A DNA stretch of 18,003 nt, taken from UBA1858 sp039182865 (lineage in GTDB: Bacteria; Pseudomonadota; Gammaproteobacteria; UBA4575). Numbering within the stretch: the stretch's first letter is position 1; each line of letters opens with the position of its first letter. Location of the stretch: contig JBCDBX010000035.1 of the NCBI GenBank assembly GCA_039182865.1, forward strand, positions 1 to 18,003, read 5' to 3'. A program made the position numbers and the translations under genes. This document shows, piece after piece, positions 1 to 6,998 of this stretch. The notes under the pieces are model-generated. The model saw nothing but the letters and a program-made list of their open reading frames with translations, had not been told where the DNA came from and ran no database searches.

Positions 1-210
1 CACGCGGTTAATATAAGCTAAAGTCCTAGCAATACGATATTCATTAAAATCACATTCACTTGTTTCTTCTACAGCTTGACTCTCAGGAGAAGTCTTTATT
101 TTCATTTCATTGATAACATTTCCCACGCCACAGGCGGATAAGCCAAGCGCTATCGCAATGCAGGTAAGAAATAGTGATAAGTATCTATTTGCCATATGAT
201 TTTTATTCAT
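1..210 (-). CDS. Putative lipoprotein, 3' end cut by window edge
   Basis: Reading the minus strand from ATG at 210 gives 70 open codons that run off the left edge, so only the N-terminus is seen. The start has a hydrophobic stretch followed by a lipobox, LSAC with Cys27, typical of type II signal peptidase substrates. After the Cys comes a polar segment with one more Cys (residue 53). A second Met at residue 6 (ATG at 195) gives a more standard 21-residue lipoprotein signal and may be the true start. The ATG at 210 overlaps the stop of the upstream gene by 8 bp (ATGAATAA), which suggests translational coupling in one minus-strand operon with the four-cysteine protein and the DASS transporter. 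The function is not recognisable from 70 residues. The envelope location is well supported, the role is not. Confidence 0.72.
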   Translation of the reverse strand, partial: MNKNHMANRYLSLFLTCIAIALGLSACGVGNVINEMKIKTSPESQAVEETSECDFNEYRIARTLAYINRV

Positions 211-520
211 CAGGATAAAGTTTATAACAGGCTGACTGAATATAGCGAGCAGCAATTTCACTCTTAACATGTTTGCCATACTTGATGACGCATTCGTCTG
301 CCGTCTTGACACCAAACCATGGATATTTTTTATCAACAAAGGTGCGTTCATAAAACATATATTCGCTTTGACATGACTCAATAACTTCATTTGCGATGGT
401 ATCACTCTGTATACCCTCTAGATTTTCTAACAAACACTCCCAATAATTATCGTGGCTAAACCACCATGCATGGGATGACGCTGAATACAAATATAGTAAT
501 ATAAAAGCTGTGATCCTCAT
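203..520 (-). CDS. Small secreted four-cysteine protein
   Basis: 105 residues starting with a type I signal peptide: hydrophobic residues 4-15, likely cut after SHA at residue 18. The mature part has exactly four cysteines, at 29, 50, 77 and 98. Spacing is 21, 27 and 21, so the protein consists of two C-x20-C units. Aligned on their cysteines, the units share Ser at unit position 11, Asp/Glu at 12 and Ala at 15. This suggests an internal duplication and probably one disulfide per helical hairpin in the periplasm. The gene starts 2 bp after the DASS transporter stop and overlaps the downstream lipoprotein gene by 8 bp. It resembles the small four-cysteine exported proteins of gammaproteobacteria (from memory, the VF_A0006-type family), but that was not checked. 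No enzymatic motif is visible. Confidence 0.8.
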   Translation of the reverse strand: MRITAFILLYLYSASSHAWWFSHDNYWECLLENLEGIQSDTIANEVIESCQSEYMFYERTFVDKKYPWFGVKTADECVIKYGKHVKSEIAARYIQSACYKLYPDE

Positions 521-522
521 GC

Positions 523-2031
523 TTAGAATCCTATCACCGGTTTAATCACGATATAGGTATAGACTGTAATTAAACCAGCGCCTATAACGTTCAGCCAAAA
601 GCCTGCCTTGCACATTTCAGGGATAGATATATGACCTGAAGCAAATACAATGGTATTAGGTGGCGTCGCTATTGGCATCATGAAAGCAAAGCTTGCAGCT
701 AGTGTTGCCGGAAATATCAGTAAATAAGGGTGAATTCCTAAGCCAATCGCAATGCTGGCCAGGATTGGGACTAAGGTAGCGGTTGTTGCTGTATTAGAGG
801 TAAGCTCGGTAAGGAAAATAATACTAGTTGAAACAATAAGTACGTAAACAATGCCAGGTAAATCAGGCAGTAGTAAAGCTTGTGCTGCGAAAAATTCAGC
901 GACACCATTATCTTTGATCGCTTTTGCAAGAGTTAATCCACCGCCAAATAAAATGAATATACCCCACGGTAATTGAGTCGCTGTTTTCCAATCCATGACA
1001 AATACTCTTTTCTTTAAATCGATCGGTATTATAAAAAGTAGCATGGCTGCTATCATCGCGATACCTGAATCGCTCAGTAAGTTAAATGGCTTTATGGTTT
1101 CCCATTCATAGTCAAAAGAAATGTCTTGTATCAGAGGCCGCAATGCCCAAAGTGCTACCGTTAGTAGAAAAACAATAATTGTAATTTTCTGACCACGATC
1201 CATCTTTCCTTTTTGACCCTCGAGTATATTCTCAGGTTGTTTCAGTTTATTGTTGTCAAAAGGAAAAATAAATTTTGTTAGCACGATATAAATAATTGGC
1301 AAAAAGATAAAAGCAAGTGGGGCTGCGAAACTTGCCCACTCTATAAAACTCAGTTCGAGCTGATATTGGCTTGGCATTCCTTCTTCAAGAAAGCTGGCTA
1401 GGAATAAGTTGGGAGCTGTGCCTATTAAAGTCATTGTTCCGCCTATCGAAGCAGAGTATGCGATGCATAACAACAAACAACGTGTGAAGTTATGCTGATC
1501 TTCATTCTCAAATTCATCTTTATTATTCTTGGCAAATAACAAAATAATGCTGAGACCTATCGGTAACATTACAGCGGTTGTGGCGGTGTTAGAAATAAAC
1601 GCACTTAATAAGGCTGCCGAGAACATGAAGCCCATAATGATGAGCTTGGGATTATTCCCGGCAATCGTTAAAACGGTATTGGCCAGTCGCACATCAAGTT
1701 TCCATCGTTGCATGGCGAGTGCGATTGAAAAGCCACCAATAAATAGAAAAATAAAATGTGAGGCATAGGGCACGGTTGTTTCTTTGATATCTGCAATATG
1801 GAGAAGCGGAAACATCGCAACTGGAAGTAGTGCAGTGGAGCTAATATCGATGGCTTCTGTTAACCACCAAATCGCCATCCATACTGTCATACAAATCGTT
1901 GTTTTTGCTGGAAAAGTGAGTGGGATTAACGCTTTATGGGTATCGACATATTGGTCGGGTAAGGCAAAGTATATGAGGAGTGCGACAATGGGTCCGGCAA
2001 AAAACCCGATACGCTGAACAGTGCTGAACAT
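523..2031 (-). CDS. DASS/SLC13 family sodium:dicarboxylate-type symporter
   Basis: 502 residues, strongly hydrophobic, with about a dozen membrane segments. It has the inverted-repeat layout of the divalent anion:Na+ symporter family (VcINDY, SdcS, mammalian SLC13). Two Ser-Asn-Thr substrate/sodium motifs are visible: SNTATT at residues 147-152 and SNTATT at 412-417. GGTMTLIGTAPN lies near 197-208 and MPIATPPNT near the C-terminus. These are diagnostic. Likely substrates are C4-dicarboxylates such as succinate, fumarate or malate, or citrate; specificity cannot be read from the sequence. The ATG at 2031 opens directly with the first membrane region. It is first in a minus-strand operon with the four-cysteine protein 2 bp downstream. 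Only 32 bp separate its start from the divergent moaA start, so promoter elements must overlap coding sequence. Confidence 0.93.
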   Translation of the reverse strand: MFSTVQRIGFFAGPIVALLIYFALPDQYVDTHKALIPLTFPAKTTICMTVWMAIWWLTEAIDISSTALLPVAMFPLLHIADIKETTVPYASHFIFLFIGGFSIALAMQRWKLDVRLANTVLTIAGNNPKLIIMGFMFSAALLSAFISNTATTAVMLPIGLSIILLFAKNNKDEFENEDQHNFTRCLLLCIAYSASIGGTMTLIGTAPNLFLASFLEEGMPSQYQLELSFIEWASFAAPLAFIFLPIIYIVLTKFIFPFDNNKLKQPENILEGQKGKMDRGQKITIIVFLLTVALWALRPLIQDISFDYEWETIKPFNLLSDSGIAMIAAMLLFIIPIDLKKRVFVMDWKTATQLPWGIFILFGGGLTLAKAIKDNGVAEFFAAQALLLPDLPGIVYVLIVSTSIIFLTELTSNTATTATLVPILASIAIGLGIHPYLLIFPATLAASFAFMMPIATPPNTIVFASGHISIPEMCKAGFWLNVIGAGLITVYTYIVIKPVIGF

Positions 2032-2063
2032 TATTGTTTTATTCTAAGTTTTATCAATAAATA

Positions 2064-3077
2064 ATGACTGAATTGAAAGACCAATTAAATCGAAATATGC
2101 GTGATCTGAGAATATCCGTCACGGATCGATGTAATTTCAGATGTACCTATTGTATGCCAAAAGAGGTCTTCAATTCTAAATATCAATTCATGGCGCGTGA
2201 TGATTTATTGTCTTTTGAGGAAATATCCAGATTAGCTAAATTATTTGCAGATCATGGTGTTCGTAAATTACGTTTAACTGGTGGCGAGCCATTATTACGA
2301 AAGAATCTTGATATTTTGGTCGCAGAGCTTAATGCGATTGATGGCATTGATGATATTGCGCTTACCACCAACGCATCAATACTCACACTAGAAAAAGCTC
2401 AAGCGTTAAAGACGGCAGGCTTGAATCGAATTACTGTGAGTCTTGATGCGATTGATCAAGCTACATTTGTGAAAATGAATGACAGGGAAGTATCTGTTCA
2501 AAAAGTATTGGATGGAATCGATAACGCGCACACCGCCGGGTTCAAAGAAATCAAAGTCAATATGGTGGTACAAAAAGGCGTTAATGAAAGCGATATTCTA
2601 CCCATGGCGAAATATTTTAAAGGCAGTGGCAATATCTTGCGCTTTATTGAATTTATGGATGTTGGAAATACCAATGGCTGGAATATGGGGCAAGTTGTCT
2701 CAGGTAAAGAGATCATTAATCGTATCCAAGCAGAGTTACCTATCGAGCCTGTAAATTCAAATTATCGTGGAGAAGTAGCCAAGCGTTGGCGTTATCAAGA
2801 TGGAGAAGGCGAGATTGGTGTTATCACTTCCGTCACAGAAGCATTTTGTCGTGATTGTAATCGAATGCGTTTATCAGCGGAAGGAAGTTTATATACTTGT
2901 TTATTCGCTTCACATGGGACTGATCTGCGCCGATTGATTCGTGAAGAGGCTTCAGATGAATATATTAGTGAAGTTATCGCTAATACATGGAAACTAAGGA
3001 CAGACCGTTACTCCGAGATTCGCAGTGAAAATTCTGCGCCTATCCAAAAAGTCGAGATGTCGTACATTGGCGGATAG
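2064..3077 (+). CDS. moaA: GTP 3',8-cyclase MoaA
   Basis: 337 residues, normal for the family. This radical SAM enzyme catalyses the first step of molybdenum cofactor synthesis, turning GTP into 3',8-cyclo-H2GTP, which MoaC then converts to cPMP. The N-terminal cluster motif CxxxCxxC is at Cys23, Cys27 and Cys30, followed by LTGGEP, the SAM-binding GGEP motif. The C-terminal second 4Fe-4S cluster motif CxxC-x13-C is at Cys262, Cys265 and Cys279. The protein ends in the Gly-Gly tail needed for activity in this family. ATG 2064 lies 32 bp from the divergent transporter start and has no obvious Shine-Dalgarno. The 3' end overlaps the globin gene by 11 to 53 bp depending on that gene's start. moaC is not in the window. 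Confidence 0.97.
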   Translation: MTELKDQLNRNMRDLRISVTDRCNFRCTYCMPKEVFNSKYQFMARDDLLSFEEISRLAKLFADHGVRKLRLTGGEPLLRKNLDILVAELNAIDGIDDIALTTNASILTLEKAQALKTAGLNRITVSLDAIDQATFVKMNDREVSVQKVLDGIDNAHTAGFKEIKVNMVVQKGVNESDILPMAKYFKGSGNILRFIEFMDVGNTNGWNMGQVVSGKEIINRIQAELPIEPVNSNYRGEVAKRWRYQDGEGEIGVITSVTEAFCRDCNRMRLSAEGSLYTCLFASHGTDLRRLIREEASDEYISEVIANTWKLRTDRYSEIRSENSAPIQKVEMSYIGG

Positions 3078-3453
3078 TTCTCTATTCGATCGAATTGGTG
3101 GACACACCGAAGTTAGTAAACTCGCTAATCGCTTTTATGATGTGATGCAACGTGATGGTTTTGCACGTACTGTTCTAGAAATGCATCCTGATGATCTAAC
3201 TCGCTCCCGTAAACGCTTAGAAAACTATTTATGTGAGTGGTTTGGCGGCCCGAAATTGTTTGGCGAGCCATATGTTAATCCTGAATGGCTAAAGCTACGA
3301 CATAAGCATTTAAACATTGGTGGTGACGAACGTGATCAATGGCTACATTGTATGAAAATGGCCATGCAAGAACTTAATTATGATGAAGCTTTACAATATG
3401 AGTTGAATGCTAAGTTTTTTGAATTAGCAGGATTTATGCGAATAAAAGCTTAG
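3067..3453 (+). CDS. Group II truncated haemoglobin (trHbO-like)
   Basis: 128 residues when read from TTG at 3067. Features of 2-over-2 group II globins are present: RIGG at residues 9-12, Phe23-Tyr24 at positions B9/B10, WFGGP at 58-62, LRH with proximal His79 (F8), and Trp92 (G8) in RDQWLHCM. These proteins bind O2 and NO in the cytoplasm and are linked to oxygen supply or NO/peroxide chemistry. No ATG exists at the 5' end. GTG at 3025 would add 14 residues, rich in Lys and Arg, that do not resemble the family. TTG 3067 gives the same length as mycobacterial trHbO (128 aa) and a natural N-terminus (ADSSLFDRIGG). Both candidates have only a weak GAG ahead of them. The gene overlaps the moaA end by 11 bp, which suggests translational coupling to moaA. 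Confidence 0.9.
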   Translation: MADSSLFDRIGGHTEVSKLANRFYDVMQRDGFARTVLEMHPDDLTRSRKRLENYLCEWFGGPKLFGEPYVNPEWLKLRHKHLNIGGDERDQWLHCMKMAMQELNYDEALQYELNAKFFELAGFMRIKA

Positions 3454-3731
3454 GGGGTCTAATCGTGAAAAGATATCGATTTGAAGTGTGGATTATCGAT
3501 ACAAACTTCTAACACTGATATTTCCTCAAGGTGCACCAAGCTATTCTTATTATTATTTTGAATTTTAATGCATTCTGCTCAGTTTTCATCAAGGGCGCTA
3601 TCTATTGCAATTCCTTTAAATGAAGCGCCAGTTTTCGTCTTAATTTTTATTGGATATCGATAAGTGCAGACAATTTCGATGTAATCATGAAGCTCGCAAG
3701 TAATCATTAAGTTATGCGATAAGTCGTGCTA
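3454..3731. other. Intergenic region between convergent globin and moaB genes
   Basis: 278 bp without a convincing gene. A 6-bp perfect stem GGCGCT (3594-3599) / AGCGCC (3624-3629) encloses 24 nt and is followed by a T-rich stretch. It could help end transcription from the globin side but is weak. An imperfect stem GAAGTGTG/CAAACTTC lies near 3483-3512, and several TATCGAT-type words are scattered through the region. Nothing here supports an RNA gene. Confidence 0.4.
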
Positions 3732-4256
3732 TTACTTTTCAAGTAATCGCGGTATTAACTCCACTAAGTTGCATGGTCGGTGTCGATAATCCAGTTGCTG
3801 ATTAATAAGTTTATCCCAAGCATCTGCGCAAGCGCCTGATGATCCGGGTAAACAGAATATATAAGTGCCATTGGCAACACCCGCAGTCGCACGTGATTGC
3901 AAAGTTGAAGTGCTAATACTTTCAAATGAAAGCACACGAAACATTTCGCCAAAGCCATCAATTTCTTTGTCGAGTAAGGGTGTCACAGCTTCAGGTGTAC
4001 CATCTCTTCCAGTGACTCCAGTACCACCTGTAGTTAGAATGACTTGAGGCTGTTCCTGTGCGATCCATTTGGAAACGACAGCGCGAATTTGATAGATGTC
4101 ATCTGCGACAATTTGTTTTTCATGCAAGGTATGACCGGCCTGTTCTAATCGTGTGACTAAAAGCTTGCCAGACTTATCATCTGCTTCCGTACGAGTATCC
4201 GACACTGTTAATACAGCAATCGATAATTGAATAAATTCTCTTTTATTGTCTATCAT
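3732..4256 (-). CDS. moaB: Molybdenum cofactor biosynthesis protein MoaB
   Basis: 174 residues, close to E. coli MoaB (about 170). MoaB/MogA-fold proteins bind molybdopterin and, in MogA-type members, adenylylate it before metal insertion. The MoaB role in bacteria with MogA is less settled. Visible motifs are LTVSDTR at 16-22, TTGGTG followed by TGRD at 75-85 (the pterin/nucleotide loop), SRATAG at 121-126 and PGSSGA at 137-142. The C-terminus HRPCNLVELIPRL is typical of MoaB. ATG at 4256 is 8 bp after the stop of the DUF2007 gene, so the two are probably co-transcribed on the minus strand. moaA and moaE flank it on the plus strand, giving a scattered cofactor cluster rather than a single moa operon. 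Confidence 0.94.
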   Translation of the reverse strand: MIDNKREFIQLSIAVLTVSDTRTEADDKSGKLLVTRLEQAGHTLHEKQIVADDIYQIRAVVSKWIAQEQPQVILTTGGTGVTGRDGTPEAVTPLLDKEIDGFGEMFRVLSFESISTSTLQSRATAGVANGTYIFCLPGSSGACADAWDKLINQQLDYRHRPCNLVELIPRLLEK

Positions 4257-4264
4257 GTTGAATT

Positions 4265-4486
4265 TTATGCGGTGAATTTAGCTTGCTTCCAGCTTTCGAT
4301 AACGCTGTGAGCTTTCTCATAATCTGACTCTTCCACTACCACTCTTATGAGGCCACTGGCAGGTAATTCACCTATTCCACCCTGTAAGAATTCGCCAAGG
4401 ACTGCACTTGTGATGCCTTCGCTTTCAAGTAAACCTTTGATTAAATTTGCTTCAACTGAATCAAGTGCATGTAAAACAGTTTTCAT
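4265..4486 (-). CDS. DUF2007 family small protein
   Basis: 73 residues with the DUF2007 pattern (putative signal-transducing protein family): an N-terminal strand MKTVLHALD, a helix VEANLIKGLLESEGI, a central Gly-rich stretch and a C-terminal part VVVEESDYEKAHSVIESW. This compact ferredoxin-like fold resembles the regulatory domains of PII-type proteins, but its biochemical role is unknown. The protein is soluble, with no signal peptide or membrane segment. The gene precedes moaB by 8 bp on the same strand. Its ATG at 4486 faces moaE across about 70 bp, so the promoters for this pair and for moaE must lie in or near 4487-4555. The family call is from pattern memory. Confidence 0.85.
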   Translation of the reverse strand: MKTVLHALDSVEANLIKGLLESEGITSAVLGEFLQGGIGELPASGLIRVVVEESDYEKAHSVIESWKQAKFTA

Positions 4487-4555
4487 GGTACCGAATATTG
4501 ATTGAAAAGATTACTATGGCAGTATTGTCGCACAACTTTGATTACTTTATATATT

Positions 4556-4996
4556 GTGATTATAGAAATATTAGAAAAGCCATTTGATCCATGGGAATGG
4601 GCAAAGTCGTATCAGAATAATGCACCCGATTTGCATCATAATTTTGGTGCTACCTCAGTCTTTATTGGCACTATGCGAGATTTTAATGAGCATGATGATG
4701 TTCAATCGATGGTGCTGGAGCACTATCCTGAAATGACGCACAAACATTTGGAGCAAATTGTCCAACAAGCTATGCATCAATGGCAACTCATTGATATTGC
4801 TGTTGCGCATCGAGTTGGTGAAATTTTTCCGGGTGATCCTATTGTATGTGTTGCTGTATGGTCATCGCATCGTAAAGAAGCATATGAAGCAAATCGTATG
4901 ATCATGGAAGATCTCAAGTCTAAAGCCCCTTTTTGGAAGAAGGAGCAGCTGAGTGAAGGTGCTCGTTGGGTAGAAAAGAATACTGAGGGGTTTTAA
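4556..4996 (+). CDS. moaE: Molybdopterin synthase catalytic subunit MoaE
   Basis: 146 residues from GTG 4556, matching E. coli MoaE (150). MoaE, in a heterotetramer with thiocarboxylated MoaD, converts cPMP to molybdopterin. Arg41 (GTMRDFN), the LEHYPEMT motif at 54-61, HRVGEIFPGD at 85-94 and the two catalytic-region lysines Lys121 and Lys128 (LKSKAPFWKK) are all present. These correspond to E. coli Lys119 and Lys126. The open frame continues upstream to TTG 4502, but those extra 18 residues are unlike the family, whose members begin shortly before the IEILEKPFD-type strand. GTG 4556 is therefore preferred, although no strong ribosome binding site is visible. MoaD, its obligate partner, is not encoded nearby. 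The DUF6228-like gene follows after 16 bp. Confidence 0.93.
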   Translation: MIIEILEKPFDPWEWAKSYQNNAPDLHHNFGATSVFIGTMRDFNEHDDVQSMVLEHYPEMTHKHLEQIVQQAMHQWQLIDIAVAHRVGEIFPGDPIVCVAVWSSHRKEAYEANRMIMEDLKSKAPFWKKEQLSEGARWVEKNTEGF

Positions 4997-5012
4997 CAAG
5001 CCATCATGCGAT

Positions 5013-5402
5013 ATGAGTAATTCTTTCTCTATTAAGTCTAATAGCTCAGATAGGGAGCTGTATTTTTCTAATCCACAAGAGGATTATTTTAGAGTTCAAT
5101 TGAAAGGTAATGTGTCCGCCACAGTAGAGGTTTATGCTTATACATATTCAGCAGACCTTAACGAAATGTTGCAAAAGTTGGCTTCTTATAAAAAACCATG
5201 GGCAGAAGAAGAATCTTGGGAGTCGCTTGAAGGAGAATTTAAGCTTTCAGCTACGTGTTCACCTTTGGGTACAGTTGAGTTTAGAGTCTTTTTATGGGGT
5301 TTTCCGGGTGCGCCTGAAGAAGTACGAGTAAAGGCTGGTTTGGTTACGGAATTAGGTCAACTCGAAAATATTGCTAAGTGTTCACAAGAGTTCTTTTCAT
5401 GA
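5013..5402 (+). CDS. DUF6228 / WapI-immunity-like small protein
   Basis: 129 residues, cytoplasmic and acidic, with no signal peptide. The pattern is a hydrophobic strand YFRVQLKG near 25-32, then a WESLEGEFKLSAT segment near 69-81, a beta-rich middle and a C-terminal GQLENIAKCSQEFF helix. This recalls DUF6228 and WapI-type immunity proteins, where a W-SLEG motif and a terminal GQLE-IA helix recur. The match is from memory and is moderate. If correct, it could be an orphan immunity protein against a contact-dependent or secreted toxin, but no toxin gene is adjacent. It starts at ATG 5013, 16 bp after moaE and probably on the same transcript, with no obvious Shine-Dalgarno. It might equally have an unrelated housekeeping role. 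Confidence 0.75.
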   Translation: MSNSFSIKSNSSDRELYFSNPQEDYFRVQLKGNVSATVEVYAYTYSADLNEMLQKLASYKKPWAEEESWESLEGEFKLSATCSPLGTVEFRVFLWGFPGAPEEVRVKAGLVTELGQLENIAKCSQEFFS

Positions 5403-5562
5403 CTTTGACGTATATCAAATTACTCAATCAGTGTGTGCATTAACATGCGCGTCTGTTAGCTCAATTGTTAATATAATTGTAGTTTCATCTTTATCTCTTA
5501 TGAGATGGAAAATTCTTTTTGCAAAATTAATTTAAAGTGAATCAAATCTATAAGGAAAATCA
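5403..5562. promoter_or_regulatory. nudF upstream region with candidate -10 box and small hairpin
   Basis: 160 bp. A perfect TATAAT stands at 5472-5477, but no good -35 is seen at the expected distance. Downstream, ATCTC (5493-5497) and GAGAT (5502-5506) form a 5-bp hairpin with a 4-nt loop. A good ribosome binding site (AAGGA) precedes the nudF ATG at 5563. The promoter call is tentative. Confidence 0.35.
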
Positions 5563-6153
5563 ATGCAATGGAAAGTTCATAAAAACAAAAAAGTCTATGA
5601 TGGACACTTTTCCGTAGGTCTTTATGAAATAACTCACGAAAAGTTTAGCGGAGATACTACTCCCAAACTGCATAGAGAACTGGTAGGACGAAATGATGCT
5701 GTTGCCTTATTGCCCTATGATCCTGTGACGGATGAGTTAGTTTTTGTTGAACAGTTTAGGATGGGTGCATTGCGAGAGGAGCAACCCTGGATAAAAGAAA
5801 TAGTGGCTGGGTTGATTGATGAGAATGAATCAATAGAAGAGGTCGCCTACCGCGAAGCTGAAGAAGAAATAGGGTGTGTGCCCTCTGAAATAATTAAAAT
5901 TGGTGGTTTTTATACAAGTCCAGGAGGCCTCTCTGAATGGGTTGATCTTTTTATTGGTAAAATCTCTATAGGTGAACTTGATAATAATGGAGGTATAGAA
6001 GCGGAAGGCGAAGATATTAGAGTATTTAAAACTTCTGCAAGTGAAGCGCTTAACATGATTGAGAGTGGTGAGATTAAATCGGCAATCGCGATTATTGCTT
6101 TGCAATGGTTTGCGATTCATAAAGAAAAAATACAGAAACAGTGGTTAGACTAA
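5563..6153 (+). CDS. nudF: ADP-ribose pyrophosphatase, Nudix family (NudF-like)
   Basis: 196 residues. The complete Nudix box G-x5-E-x7-REUxEExGU runs from Gly83 to Cys105, with Glu89, Arg97, Glu98, Glu101 and Glu102 binding Mg2+. The TSPGG motif near 118-122, about 15 residues beyond the box, is the mark of ADP-ribose-specific Nudix enzymes. The N-terminal HRELVGRNDAVALLPYDP and VEQFRMGA segments also fit NudF (E. coli 209 aa). It hydrolyses ADP-ribose to AMP and ribose-5-phosphate, clearing free ADP-ribose from NAD turnover. The start ATG has an AAGGA ribosome binding site about 8 nt upstream, the clearest in this part of the window. The stop overlaps that of the convergent secretin-like gene by 4 bp (6150-6153). 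In E. coli nudF lies near tolC; that context is absent here. Confidence 0.93.
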   Translation: MQWKVHKNKKVYDGHFSVGLYEITHEKFSGDTTPKLHRELVGRNDAVALLPYDPVTDELVFVEQFRMGALREEQPWIKEIVAGLIDENESIEEVAYREAEEEIGCVPSEIIKIGGFYTSPGGLSEWVDLFIGKISIGELDNNGGIEAEGEDIRVFKTSASEALNMIESGEIKSAIAIIALQWFAIHKEKIQKQWLD

Positions 6154-6995
6154 TTAACTATATCTACCTTCATAAAAATATTATTGCTTGTCTCTTTATT
6201 GCTATTACTTCTCGATAAAATTCCGCTAGAGCTACTAGAAGAGCTTTGATCAATGCCACCTACCTCAAACCATTTGCCTATGGGGACTTGTAAAGTTGTA
6301 TTTAGATAAGTTTGTGGTTGGCCGTATCCATGATATGACTTTCTACCGCTATTACTACTCGCCACACTTTGCAAACTGACATTCGCCGTTTTGTTGTCTG
6401 GGCTGCGCACAATGGCAAAAAATCCATTTTGATCCGTCGGATAATAACCTTCAATGATATAGTCGCCATTGGGTTTTTCTATATAAGAATGAATAGGAAT
6501 GATACGTAAAGTTGACGTCGAGATGAAAGCAGGTTTACCTTCTTGAACTTGTACGAATTGAGTTTGGCTATTCTGGTTATTCCTCGTGGTTGAGTCCGCT
6601 TGTATACTTACCGATGAATCTTTATCTCTAGGCTTACCAACCTGAATAGTAGTATCACCGCTTTCGATTTTAGCGGAACCACTTATTGAATCACGGGCGC
6701 GGAAAAGATTTTGATCATTGCTGACAGAAATCTTGAAGATATCAGCAGCCTTATCGATATTAGCAATCAGTTCTTCAATTTCTTGTGCACGCGTCGCTGT
6801 GGCTTTAATAAATAACTGGTATCCGTCTCCACTAATTGCTTCTTGAGGTTCTAAAAAGGGCTGTATGAGTGGAATAACTTCTTCTGCAGGTCGTTTTGTT
6901 AAATCATAATAATGAATAGAGCCGGCAGAATATAAATTTGTCGAACACATCAGTAAAACGATCAGGAATGTTAATGCTTTCATGCTATATCTCAT
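6150..6995 (-). CDS. Short secretin-like (NolW/N1-domain) periplasmic protein
   Basis: 281 residues with a signal peptide (hydrophobic residues 7-18, likely cleaved around residue 24). Residues about 28-86 (YYDLTKRPAEEVIPLIQPFL to IEELIANIDKA) match the NolW/secretin short domain seen in GspD, PilQ and InvG. The later parts, QEGKPAFISTSTLRIIPI and TTLQVPIGKWFEVGGI, recall strands of the secretin core. The protein is far too short for the outer-membrane barrel and ends at VDIVN without the usual lipid-facing region. A serine run of seven (near 251-257) sits in a polar C-terminal linker. Met5 (ATG 6983) is an equally good start. It is 3 bp downstream of the DUF7931-like gene, so the two form an operon. 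No type II secretion or type IV pilus genes lie nearby, so a stand-alone periplasmic role is inferred; function unknown. Confidence 0.78.
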   Translation of the reverse strand: MRYSMKALTFLIVLLMCSTNLYSAGSIHYYDLTKRPAEEVIPLIQPFLEPQEAISGDGYQLFIKATATRAQEIEELIANIDKAADIFKISVSNDQNLFRARDSISGSAKIESGDTTIQVGKPRDKDSSVSIQADSTTRNNQNSQTQFVQVQEGKPAFISTSTLRIIPIHSYIEKPNGDYIIEGYYPTDQNGFFAIVRSPDNKTANVSLQSVASSNSGRKSYHGYGQPQTYLNTTLQVPIGKWFEVGGIDQSSSSSSSGILSRSNSNKETSNNIFMKVDIVN

Positions 6996-6998
6996 TTG

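Noticed and set aside
1529..2017. Plus-strand open frames opposite the transporter gene
   Set aside because: They are antisense shadows of a clear DASS coding region, with no family pattern or ribosome binding site.
4502..4555. An N-terminal membrane extension of MoaE starting at TTG 4502
   Set aside because: MoaE is cytoplasmic and the extra residues have no family counterpart. GTG 4556 gives the normal length.
5449..5475. A tRNA-like 5' stretch (GCGTCTGTTAGCTCAATTG)
   Set aside because: It resembles an acceptor and D-arm start, but no closing D-stem, anticodon stem, GTTCGA T-loop or matching 3' acceptor follows.
6224..6250. The serine-codon run as a DNA repeat or phase-variable tract
   Set aside because: Codons are mixed (several different Ser codons), so there is no slippage-prone unit; it is just a protein linker.
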